From Alcaligenaceae bacterium CGII-47 (lineage in GTDB: Bacteria > Pseudomonadota > Gammaproteobacteria > Burkholderiales > Burkholderiaceae_B), in contig JAHTBO010000001.1 of NCBI GenBank assembly GCA_019166125.1, positions 287,066 through 351,065 on the forward strand: DNA of 64,000 nt. The letters run 5' to 3'. The notes below the pieces were generated by a model, which worked only from the letters and a program-made list of their open reading frames with translations, made no database searches and had not been told where the DNA came from. The position numbers and the translations under genes were made by a program. This document shows, in pieces, positions 17,924 to 25,434 of this stretch (positions within the stretch are counted from its first letter, which is position 1; each line of letters begins with the position of its first letter).

Positions 17924-19041
17924 TGTATTTGATCTCGCGGGCTCGATCAGAGCAAATTATCCTGCGTGTGGATGCTTGGCGCTTTGCTGCTGTGCGTGCA
18001 CAATATTACGACTATTTGCAGGCGGTATTGCGCGGTATGCACGGTCATCGCACCATTGGTGAGCTTTTTGATCTGGATGCCTATCGCTACGGATTACGCA
18101 GCACACGCGGACGCTTGTCTGCGCATTGGTCTCGTCTGTGTCTTGCCAGTGGCGGCGATCTGTATTCGACCTGGCGCACCAGCTTTCCCCTCGATGAGCT
18201 GGTCTTGGTGCGTGCAGCCCAGGCGTTTGGTAATGCCCGTTTGTTGGCATGCTTTGAGGCACTATCACGACATTTATCCCTAATGGCCCAAGCCTCCCGC
18301 ATTCTGTGGGCGACTCTGGGCGTGGCCGTTTGCGCCTTGCTCATTGCGTGTCTGAGTTTGTTGGTCTTGCCGGTATTTACCGTACCAGGGTTGATGCGTG
18401 CCTTTCAGGGCCTGCCGCAGGCCTATTACGGCCCGATGGCACGTCATTTATTCACCTTGTCGCATTGGGTGGCCATGAGCTGGCCTGTTCTCGTGGCTTT
18501 GGTTTTACTCACTGTTTTTTTTCTATTCTGGTCTTTGCCTAATACCTGTGGGCGCTTGCGTCAAAGCCTGGACGGTCATGGGCTCTGGCGCCTGTATCGC
18601 CATGTCCAAGCCTTGCGTATGTTGGCGTTGCTGGGGATCCTCCTGGACGCGGGTGCGTCGGCCTCGACGCAGTTGCGCCCTGCACTTCTCCTGTTAGAGG
18701 AAGGGGCGTCGGCATGGGTGCGCCGGCACGTACAAGACATGCTGGCGCGCATCGATGCAGGCTTGGTCGGTGCTGTGACCTTCGATACGGGTCTGCTGGA
18801 TCGTGAGTTGTATTGGTATTTGCAGGATATGGCGCAAGCGCGTGGTTTGCAGGCGGGGCTTACTGCGACCTGTGAGCGTTTGCAAGGACAGTTGCTGGGC
18901 CGGATTGCGCAGCAGGCTGTCGGTCTACGTTGGCTGGTGATGCTCGCGAGCGTGGCCTGTGTATTGGGCGTTGGCTTGTGGCACTACGCTGCGATGGACG
19001 AGCTGCGGCGAGCGCTAATGATGTTTCATGCCAGCCAATAG
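17920..19041 (+). CDS. pilR: type IVb pilus inner-membrane platform protein PilR (GspF family)
   Basis: 373 residues with the T2SS-F/PilC layout. Two cytoplasmic GspF-like domains surround membrane helices at about 128-155 (ATLGVAVCALLIACLSLLVL) and about 185-205 (VALVLLTVFFLFWSL); a last helix lies near 345-362. Overlaps the pilQ stop (ATGA). It forms the platform that couples the ATPase to pilin insertion. Confidence 0.85.
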   Translation: MMYLISRARSEQIILRVDAWRFAAVRAQYYDYLQAVLRGMHGHRTIGELFDLDAYRYGLRSTRGRLSAHWSRLCLASGGDLYSTWRTSFPLDELVLVRAAQAFGNARLLACFEALSRHLSLMAQASRILWATLGVAVCALLIACLSLLVLPVFTVPGLMRAFQGLPQAYYGPMARHLFTLSHWVAMSWPVLVALVLLTVFFLFWSLPNTCGRLRQSLDGHGLWRLYRHVQALRMLALLGILLDAGASASTQLRPALLLLEEGASAWVRRHVQDMLARIDAGLVGAVTFDTGLLDRELYWYLQDMAQARGLQAGLTATCERLQGQLLGRIAQQAVGLRWLVMLASVACVLGVGLWHYAAMDELRRALMMFHASQ

Positions 19042-19091
19042 GGGTGGGCATGGTTTGGGTCGGGTCGGCAGGCCTGGCAAAAGGGGACGTG

Positions 19092-19643
19092 ATGAAGACA
19101 GCTTATGACCGACAACGGGGATTTTCCTTAATCGAGGTTTCAATTGTGACAGCGATTGTCATGTTAATTGCCGTGATAGGCATACCGACTATCGGCAGCT
19201 ACGTTGTCGAGAACAAAGTGCCTAAGGTCGGAGAGGAGATCACGCGATTTATTGTGCAGATGCGTGTCAATGCCAATACAACAACGGCTACACCTTATCT
19301 AGGTGTTTCTACGGCCAACCTTGCCAACATGATGCGGGACTCTTCGGTGTTGACGGTCAGTGTGGACGGTGTCGTGAGGCACGGCTTGGGCTCTCAGGGC
19401 GATATCCAGGTAGAGGCCATTGATGGTGGTGCAGGTTTTAGCGTGACACTAGCGCGTGTGAGTCATGCCGCCTGTCCGTCTATTGCCTCAGTATTGCAGC
19501 GTGTTGCAGAGAAAATTACAGTGGGGCAGACCGTCAGCGCAGGTCAGGTTGTGAAGGACAATACCGTTCTCTATAGTGCCTTGGCGGTTGAGTCGGCCTG
19601 TGCCAAGGGCGACATTAATCGCTTTACCTTCACGAACTACTGA
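19092..19643 (+). CDS. pilS: type IVb major prepilin PilS
   Basis: 183-residue pilin precursor. A 10-residue leader MKTAYDRQRG is cut before Phe11; Glu at +5 (FSLIE) and a 20-residue hydrophobic helix follow. The C-terminal half has a cysteine pair (CPSIASVL ... ESACAKG) that can form the D-region disulfide of type IVb pilins. The start is set by GGGG 6-8 bp before ATG 19092; upstream open codons overlap pilR and are not pilin-like. The short leader and Phe at +1 are type IVa traits within a type IVb operon. Confidence 0.85.
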   Translation: MKTAYDRQRGFSLIEVSIVTAIVMLIAVIGIPTIGSYVVENKVPKVGEEITRFIVQMRVNANTTTATPYLGVSTANLANMMRDSSVLTVSVDGVVRHGLGSQGDIQVEAIDGGAGFSVTLARVSHAACPSIASVLQRVAEKITVGQTVSAGQVVKDNTVLYSALAVESACAKGDINRFTFTNY

Positions 19644-19654
19644 TCGGGTACGCG

Positions 19655-20755
19655 GTGTCGATATCCACTCGGGTAGGGAAGCGGCTTGTGGTAGATGCCC
19701 GGGCGACACAGCGCGGCTTTGTGTTGCTCGAGTTGATGGTGGCCGGCATCCTGATGACATTGCTGGTGGTATGGGGGAGCCAGAGCTGGATGCAGCGTGT
19801 GCGTGATGCGCAGGCCCAAGCCCTAGCCGCCTGGATGCTGGCTGCCCGGTCAGTGGCGCATGATTACCTGGCGCTCCATGGTGCTGAGATTGCCGTGGCT
19901 GACACGCCGGCAGCGTTGACAACACAAGGTTATCAGGATTGGGCACAGCCAGGCTGGCAGGAGCTCAAAGCCAGCGGTGTAGCCCGAGCTGGCTTTCCCG
20001 AGTCTGGCGCTTTGGGCATGCGTTTGGGTATCCAGGTCCTACGTCATGGCGACTGCCCGGGTAGGGCTTGCCGTCTCGAGGCGCTGATTCATACCCTGCA
20101 ACCGGTGCGTTTGAGTGGCCATTTTCAGGTGGATGAGGGGATGATTGCCCAATGGTTGATGGCGACGCAAGGTCTGGGAGCAGTCGTCTGGGCACATAGT
20201 TCGGAAATTTTGGCGGGTTCGACGCTGCGGCTTCCTAATCCCTTGCCTGGCGTGTCACAAGCCTGGCAGCCCGGCGTTATTGCACTTGCTGTTTCCTTAC
20301 CGGCTATTGCGGGCGGCGGATCCGGCCAGGCAGGTGATTCAGATGATTTTTTACAAGTGGGTGATAAACGTAATCCGGATTTTCAGGGGCAGGCGACTGT
20401 TCAAGGGGATATTTCTACACAGTCATCGCTGCGCGCCCAGCGTTACCTCGTGCTACAGGATCGCAATATTGAGTTCCAGGCCTGTGCAGAGGAGGGGGCG
20501 CTCTCGCTTGAGCGCTTCCATAACGGCTTACTTTTATGCCGAGGGCATGTTTGGCGCTCAGCGGGACGGGCAGCGGGTGGCGGCTTTTCGTTCAATAGTC
20601 TGTCTGGCTGTGCTGACCGTGATGGTGTCTCGACGCGCAATCCAATTACTGGCGGGTGCGCATGTGGCGCAGGTTATGCCGCTGTACAAATATCCGATAG
20701 TGGCGCCCATCCGGAGGAGGGGCGTACTCAGGGGTATTTGTGTGTTGGAAATTGA
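19655..20755 (+). CDS. pilV: PilV-like minor pilin/tip adhesin
   Basis: 366 residues. Prepilin leader MSISTRVGKRLVVDARATQRG, cleavage before Phe22, Glu at +5 (FVLLE), then a pilin helix. The middle resembles the constant region of PilV shufflon proteins (QARRSV-like AARSVAHDYLALHG; ALTTQGYQDW; DFLQVGDKRNPDFQGQATVQGDI; LRAQRYLVLQ). The end is cysteine-rich, with LLCRGHVWRS of the CxxGxW type and a GGCACGAGY segment. The start is uncertain (GTG 19655 used). It is the last pil gene and meets puuD tail to tail with 9 bp between. No recombination repeats or rci gene follow, so the C-terminus should be fixed. Confidence 0.78.
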   Translation: MSISTRVGKRLVVDARATQRGFVLLELMVAGILMTLLVVWGSQSWMQRVRDAQAQALAAWMLAARSVAHDYLALHGAEIAVADTPAALTTQGYQDWAQPGWQELKASGVARAGFPESGALGMRLGIQVLRHGDCPGRACRLEALIHTLQPVRLSGHFQVDEGMIAQWLMATQGLGAVVWAHSSEILAGSTLRLPNPLPGVSQAWQPGVIALAVSLPAIAGGGSGQAGDSDDFLQVGDKRNPDFQGQATVQGDISTQSSLRAQRYLVLQDRNIEFQACAEEGALSLERFHNGLLLCRGHVWRSAGRAAGGGFSFNSLSGCADRDGVSTRNPITGGCACGAGYAAVQISDSGAHPEEGRTQGYLCVGN

Positions 20756-20764
20756 TCTGTCAGC

Positions 20765-22015
20765 CTATTTACCACTCCAGGACGCGATAACAGCTCGTTC
20801 TTCGTCGGTCATTTGCGTCATATTGGCCAATGGCATGTATTTGCTAGCCACAACCTGTTTGATTTGCTCGGCATGCAGCAAAGTCTCTGCGTTGGTATCG
20901 AGCATAATGCCCAGGGGTGCCGAAGCAAATCCAACCTGAGTGGGCTGAGCCGAATGGCACTCTGTGCAGCGTGCAGTGATGATGGCGTGTACCTGATCGA
21001 TAGTCACTGCACCTGATGCCGCCCAGGCGAACTCACCAGCAGTCTGGCCAGTCGCTGCCACAGGTTGCGCAGCAGGTGTGGGCGCGGGCGATGGGGCCGC
21101 CAGCCAGCCAATGATGACCAGCATGATGATACCGATGGCTGGATATTCGAGTTTGTTTTTACCTACATGGCGCAGCACGAAGTATTGACGGATCGCTGCG
21201 CCGGCGAAGATAAACAGGCTCATGATTATCCAGCTATGAGTATTCGTATAGGTGAACGAATAATGGTTGCTGAGCATCAGAAATACGACGGGGAGCGTGA
21301 AGTATGTATTGTGTACCGAGCGTTGCTTACCCCGTTTGCCGTCCAGCGGATTTGGGGCCTCGCCTGCCTTGATGGCATTCACCATCCGGCGTTGACCAGG
21401 AATGATCCAAAAGAACACGTTGGCCGACATGCAGGTCGCCATGAGCGCCCCGGTAATCAGGAAGGCAGCGCGCCCCGGGAAGATCTGCGTGGTGAGCCAG
21501 GCGACGACGATCATCATCACACCCACCGCGACGCTCAGGAGTCCATCGCGCTCCATCGTCGGACTGATCAGACAGCACATGCGAGAGTAGAGCGCGTAGC
21601 CGACAATCAGGAAGGCGACGGCGAGCACGCTCGCCTCCATGCCGCTCATGCCTGCCGCCCAGGCCCAGGGACTGGCGGTATTGACCAAATAGAACTGCGG
21701 CTTGAGCAGGTAGAGCAGGGCGAAGAGGGCAAAGCCCGAGAGCCATGTCGTATACGCCTTCCAGAACGACCAATGCAGATCATCGGGTAGCTCGGCCGGA
21801 TTGGTCAGGTATTTCTGATTATGGTAGAAACCACCACCATGGACGGCCCATAGTTCTCCGAATACACCGCGTTTTTTGCTCTCCTCACCCTTTGGGGGGT
21901 GCAGGCTGCAGTCCAGCATCACAAAGTAGATGGATTCGCCGATCCAGGCGATTGCGGCGATGACGTGTAGCCAGCGTAGCAGCAGATTGCCGTATTCCAG
22001 GAGGAAACCTTCCAT
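20765..22015 (-). CDS. puuD: membrane-bound urate hydroxylase PuuD (urate oxidase with cytochrome c domain)
   Basis: Oxidises urate to 5-hydroxyisourate and passes electrons to the respiratory chain instead of oxygen. 416 residues: a membrane domain with about eight helices (LLLRWLHVIAAIAWIGESIYF at the start) and a C-terminal cytochrome c domain with haem motif CTECH (350-354) and a likely Met ligand in KYMPLANMT. This is the standard fusion of bacterial PuuD. Downstream of uraH by 53 bp on the same strand, so the product is taken by the next enzyme in the same unit. Confidence 0.93.
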   Translation of the reverse strand: MEGFLLEYGNLLLRWLHVIAAIAWIGESIYFVMLDCSLHPPKGEESKKRGVFGELWAVHGGGFYHNQKYLTNPAELPDDLHWSFWKAYTTWLSGFALFALLYLLKPQFYLVNTASPWAWAAGMSGMEASVLAVAFLIVGYALYSRMCCLISPTMERDGLLSVAVGVMMIVVAWLTTQIFPGRAAFLITGALMATCMSANVFFWIIPGQRRMVNAIKAGEAPNPLDGKRGKQRSVHNTYFTLPVVFLMLSNHYSFTYTNTHSWIIMSLFIFAGAAIRQYFVLRHVGKNKLEYPAIGIIMLVIIGWLAAPSPAPTPAAQPVAATGQTAGEFAWAASGAVTIDQVHAIITARCTECHSAQPTQVGFASAPLGIMLDTNAETLLHAEQIKQVVASKYMPLANMTQMTDEERAVIASWSGK

Positions 22016-22068
22016 TTGCCTTCTCTCTTTATTCGATATGAGGTGTTAGACGCGTGTGAGGACGCAAG

Positions 22069-22422
22069 TTAGCTGCCGCGATAGGTGGACCAGGTCCAGG
22101 GTGTTACGACGAGCGGGACATGGTAGTTTTCATCCGGATTAGCCACACCGAACCGTAGGGTGATCTGATCAACGAATCGAGGCTCTGGCAGTTCAACGCC
22201 GTGTTGGGCGAAGTAGTCTCCGGCGTGGAAAACCAGCTCATAGACACCACGCGTGAGTGCCGTGCCGGCGAGTAATGGTTCATCGCAGCGTCCATCGCGA
22301 TTGGTGATCGTCCGCTTGAGCAGATCACGGATGTCGCTCTGGATACGGTAGAGCTCGATTACGACGCCTTGGGCCGGGACACCGTGTACGGTATCCAGGA
22401 CATGGGTGGAAAGTTTTCCCAT
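22069..22422 (-). CDS. uraH: 5-hydroxyisourate hydrolase
   Basis: Transthyretin-like enzyme, 117 residues, that hydrolyses 5-hydroxyisourate to OHCU in urate breakdown. Shows the family N-terminal LSTHVLDTVHGVPAQG and the diagnostic C-terminal YRGS tetrapeptide. A ribosome binding site GGAGAC precedes the ATG. First gene of the uraH-puuD unit, divergent from the GntR regulator. The following enzyme, OHCU decarboxylase (uraD), is not in the window. Confidence 0.95.
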   Translation of the reverse strand: MGKLSTHVLDTVHGVPAQGVVIELYRIQSDIRDLLKRTITNRDGRCDEPLLAGTALTRGVYELVFHAGDYFAQHGVELPEPRFVDQITLRFGVANPDENYHVPLVVTPWTWSTYRGS

Positions 22423-22440
22423 GGATGTCTCCGGTCTATG

Positions 22441-22493
22441 ATTGTCAACAATTTATGTTGACGATTTTCGTCCCATCCGCAATAATTGTCAAA
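22441..22493. promoter_or_regulatory. divergent overlapping promoters and operator for the purine cluster
   Basis: Plus strand: -35 TTGACG (22458-22463), 17-bp spacer, -10 AATAAT (22481-22486), serving the regulator-puuE-alc unit. Minus strand: -35 TTGACA (22492-22487), 17-bp spacer, -10 GAAAAT (22469-22464), serving uraH-puuD. Perfect dyad GTCAACA (22444-22450) / TGTTGAC (22456-22462) with a 5-bp centre, and a further half-site ATTGTCAA (22485-22492) on the minus-strand -35. Likely bound by the adjacent GntR/FCD regulator; the binding is inference. Confidence 0.65.
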
Positions 22494-22517
22494 CACTTTG
22501 ATTGCTGCGGAGATCTC

Positions 22518-23276
22518 ATGCTTTATCTGAACGCTGGGAAGGCGCTTGCAGATGACTTAAAGGCGCCCAGGGCGTCTTCGCTGCGCAATGTACAGCAGGG
22601 TACGTTGGGCTCCGAGGTCGATCGCGTCTACGCCGAGATCTTCGACGCTGTCATGGATCGACGCCTGATGCCGGGCGCAAAGCTCACCGAGGCGAAGCTG
22701 TGTGCGATTTTTGCCTGTTCACGCACGACCGTGCGCGCAGCCTTGTCCCAGCTCGCGCATGATCGGATCGTCGTGATCGAGCCCAACCGCGGCGCCTTTG
22801 TCTGGCAGGCGAATGCCAAGGAAACTGAGGATGTGTTCATGATGCGCCGGGCCTTGGAGCGCATGGTGATTGATATGCTCATCGCCTTGCCAAACCGGGC
22901 CGAGCGCCTCCAACCACTCTATGTGATGGTTGATCGTGAGCGCCAGGCCTTTGAACAAGGGAATCGCATCAGCTGGATTCGTCTGTCCAATGCCTTTCAT
23001 GTCGAGTTAGCACGCTTGGTGGGCAATGATGTGCTGACTGAAATGCTGCATAGCCTATGCGCACGTACTACGTTGATTATTGCTTATCACGATACGCCCA
23101 ACGACAGTGCGTGTTCGTATATCGAACACCAGGACATCCTGGATTATTTGACTCGAGGTGATGCGCAGGCCGCCAAGGGCGCCATGGATCATCATCTTAT
23201 GGATTGTGAGCAACGAATGTTGGACTCCGATCGTAGTGCCCCTGACCCTTGGGCGGCATTCGCTACAAAAACCTGA
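22518..23276 (+). CDS. GntR-family regulator, FCD (FadR-like) subfamily, of the purine cluster
   Basis: 252 residues. Winged helix-turn-helix GntR domain at about 40-105 (GAKLTEAKLCAIFACSRTTVRAALSQLAHDRIVVIEPNRGAFV), then an all-helical FCD ligand domain. It starts 95 bp from the divergent uraH and is followed after 18 bp by puuE, so it probably controls both arms with a purine intermediate as signal. ATG 22518 has GGAG about 7 bp before it; the frame stays open upstream through the operator, which argues against the longer start. Confidence 0.88.
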   Translation: MLYLNAGKALADDLKAPRASSLRNVQQGTLGSEVDRVYAEIFDAVMDRRLMPGAKLTEAKLCAIFACSRTTVRAALSQLAHDRIVVIEPNRGAFVWQANAKETEDVFMMRRALERMVIDMLIALPNRAERLQPLYVMVDRERQAFEQGNRISWIRLSNAFHVELARLVGNDVLTEMLHSLCARTTLIIAYHDTPNDSACSYIEHQDILDYLTRGDAQAAKGAMDHHLMDCEQRMLDSDRSAPDPWAAFATKT

Positions 23277-23294
23277 TTTCAAGGAGGCTTTTTA

Positions 23295-24221
23295 ATGCTT
23301 GACAAGAACTACCCTCGTGATCTGAGCGGTTATGGTCGCAATCCACCTCAGGCTAACTGGCCTGGTCAGGCGCGTGTGGCGGTACAGTTCGTTCTGAATT
23401 TTGAGGAAGGTGGTGAGAACTGCGTCTTGCATGGTGATGCAGGCTCCGAGCAATTTCTCTCGGAAATCGTTGGTGCAGCCTCCTACCCAGACCGGCACCT
23501 ATCCATGGAGTCAATCTACGAGTACGGTTCGCGTGCAGGTGTCTGGCGAATTCTGCATGAGTTCGAGCGTCGTGGTTTACCGCTGACTGTCTTTGGTGTG
23601 GGTATGGCCCTCGAGCGTAGTCCTGAGATCGCGCGCGCCTTTGTTGAGTTGGGGCATGAGGTGGCTTGCCATGGTTATCGCTGGATTCATTATCAGGATG
23701 TACCTGAGGAGGTCGAGCGCGAGCATTTCCAGCACTGCGTCGAGATTGTCACCCGCTTGCTCGGGCGCCACCCCGATGGCTGGTATACCGGACGCGATAG
23801 CCCAAATACATTGCGGATCGTCGCTGAGGACGGCCAGTTCCTGTACGACGCCGATTACTACGGAGATGATTTGCCCTTTTGGACCGAGGTGATATTACGT
23901 GACGGCAGCCAAAAGCCGCAGTTGATCGTCCCCTACACCCTGGATACCAACGATATGCGTTTTGCCTCACCCCAGGGCTTTAACACGGCAGATCATTTCT
24001 ATCACTATTTACGCGACGCCTTTGATGTCTTGTACGCCGAAGGCGAGAGCACGCCCAAAATGATGTCGGTAGGCCTGCACTGCCGCATCACTGGGCGCCC
24101 CGGCCGCTTCGCTGGGTTGCAACGTTTTCTGGATCACGTGCAAAAACACGATCGTGTGTGGATTGCAACCCGTGCTGAGGTGGCTCGGCATTGGATCAAG
24201 ACACATCCTTATCGTTCATAA
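23295..24221 (+). CDS. puuE: allantoinase PuuE (polysaccharide-deacetylase type)
   Basis: Metal-independent allantoinase converting allantoin to allantoate. 308 residues of the NodB/polysaccharide deacetylase fold: N-terminal RDLSGYGRNPPQANWPGQAR, the block EYGSRAGVWRIL, then GHEVACHGYRWI and DSPNTLRI as in characterised PuuE. Strong ribosome binding site AAGGAGG 9 bp before ATG. Between the GntR regulator and alc, one operon. Sequence is distinct from the amidohydrolase AllB. Confidence 0.93.
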   Translation: MLDKNYPRDLSGYGRNPPQANWPGQARVAVQFVLNFEEGGENCVLHGDAGSEQFLSEIVGAASYPDRHLSMESIYEYGSRAGVWRILHEFERRGLPLTVFGVGMALERSPEIARAFVELGHEVACHGYRWIHYQDVPEEVEREHFQHCVEIVTRLLGRHPDGWYTGRDSPNTLRIVAEDGQFLYDADYYGDDLPFWTEVILRDGSQKPQLIVPYTLDTNDMRFASPQGFNTADHFYHYLRDAFDVLYAEGESTPKMMSVGLHCRITGRPGRFAGLQRFLDHVQKHDRVWIATRAEVARHWIKTHPYRS

Positions 24222-24245
24222 ATCTTTTACTTATAGGATGTAACC

Positions 24246-25289
24246 ATGGCTACACCCAATCTACCCGTCGGTACCGTTATTGATGCGCCCGTTGTTGATT
24301 TGCCAACGTTTGCCATCCGTCATCCCAATCTGGCCAGTGCTGATCTGGGTGCCGAGCTTGTCTCGTGTACCGATGAATTTTTTGCTGTCGCTACGCGTAT
24401 GTTGCAGACTGCGGAACCTGTGTTTATCGTGGGTAAGTTTGACGATCACGGCAAGTGGATGGACGGCTGGGAAACCCGCCGCCGCCGTAATGGCGGTCAT
24501 GATCAGGCGGTCGTTCGTTTGGGTCTGCCCGGTATCATCAAGGGTTTGGATATCAATACCAGCCACTTCACTGGTAATTTTCCACCAGCAGCCTCAGTCC
24601 AGGCCTGTCATAGTGACCATGCGCCTGATGCCTCTACGCAGTGGGTCGAGATCGTCCCGGTGACCTCGCTTAAGGGGAACTCACATCATTTTGTCGAGGT
24701 CAATGATGATCGGGTCTGGACCCATATCCGCCTGAGCATTTACCCCGATGGCGGCGTAGCCCGTCTGCGCGTCTATGGGCAGGCCGCCTGCAATTGGGAG
24801 GCTCGGGATCCAAACGGTGTGTACGAGGTCTCTGCTTTGGCCAATGGCGGTCGTATTGTTGCCTATAACGATGCTCACTTCGGTGTGCCGACTGGCATTA
24901 TCAAAGCAGGGCGTGGCGTGAATATGGGCGACGGCTGGGAGACCCGCCGTCGTCGCGAGCCAGGTAATGATTGGCTGATTCTGGAATTAGGCCATGCCGT
25001 TGACGTCTCTAAAATCGAAGTCGATACGGCGCATTTCAAGGGCAACTATCCTGATCGCGTCTCGATGCAGGCTGCTCTGGTGAGAGAGTCTACCGATCAG
25101 TCCCTAGTGACGCAGGCTATGTTTTGGCCGGAGTTGCTAGCCGAGCAAAAAACCGACATGGATAAGCAGCATTTCTATGAAGGTGAGCAGATCCAATCTA
25201 TCGGCCCGGTCTCGCATGTGCGGGTCAATATCTTTCCTGATGGCGGGGTGAGTCGCGTGCGTATTTGGGGGCGTTTGGCTAAGCCTTGA
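24246..25289 (+). CDS. alc: allantoicase
   Basis: Hydrolyses allantoate to ureidoglycolate and urea. 347 residues built from two related jelly-roll halves: GWETRRRR followed by SHFTGNFPP in the first (from about residue 77) and GWETRRRR followed by AHFKGNYPD in the second (from about 229). [16 protein letters not shown]-type strand in the first half is echoed by [15 protein letters not shown] near the end. AGGATG lies 5 bp before the ATG. 24 bp after puuE, last gene of the unit. Ureidoglycolate lyase is not adjacent. Confidence 0.95.
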   Translation: MATPNLPVGTVIDAPVVDLPTFAIRHPNLASADLGAELVSCTDEFFAVATRMLQTAEPVFIVGKFDDHGKWMDGWETRRRRNGGHDQAVVRLGLPGIIKGLDINTSHFTGNFPPAASVQACHSDHAPDASTQWVEIVPVTSLKGNSHHFVEVNDDRVWTHIRLSIYPDGGVARLRVYGQAACNWEARDPNGVYEVSALANGGRIVAYNDAHFGVPTGIIKAGRGVNMGDGWETRRRREPGNDWLILELGHAVDVSKIEVDTAHFKGNYPDRVSMQAALVRESTDQSLVTQAMFWPELLAEQKTDMDKQHFYEGEQIQSIGPVSHVRVNIFPDGGVSRVRIWGRLAKP

Positions 25290-25370
25290 ATCGCAGTTCT
25301 TGCGACTTCCCAATGCAACATCCAGACAATAATCATACAATTGCTCGGCCCCTTATGTATTCCTTCTTGG

Positions 25371-25422
25371 CCTGGAAATATGGGTGGGCGTCCCGCCGGG
25401 TGACGGCAGCCTAATTTCCAGG
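25371..25422. other. structured leader (inverted repeat) before asnB
   Basis: Perfect 9-bp repeat CCTGGAAAT (25371-25379) / ATTTCCAGG (25414-25422) around a G+C-rich loop that can form a smaller stem GGTGGG/CCCGCC (25383-25397). It ends 12 bp before the asnB ATG, in the place of the ribosome binding site. No known riboswitch class was recognised. Confidence 0.5.
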
Positions 25423-25434
25423 ACGTAGCAATCG

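Noticed and set aside
20700-20790. A shufflon or recombination site at the end of pilV
   Set aside because: No inverted 19-bp-type repeats, alternative C-terminal segments or rci-like recombinase were seen before puuD.
20280-20939. 219-residue plus-strand frame over the pilV end and the puuD end
   Set aside because: It is out of frame with pilV and antisense to puuD, both clearly real; the protein shows no family features.
21065-21790. 241-residue plus-strand frame inside puuD
   Set aside because: Antisense to the puuD membrane domain. The charged, His/Arg-rich product is typical of a shadow frame in G+C-rich coding DNA.
24470-25010. Repeated segment within alc as a tandem duplication artefact
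   Set aside because: The two GWETRRRR-containing halves are the normal internal duplication of allantoicase and differ in detail.
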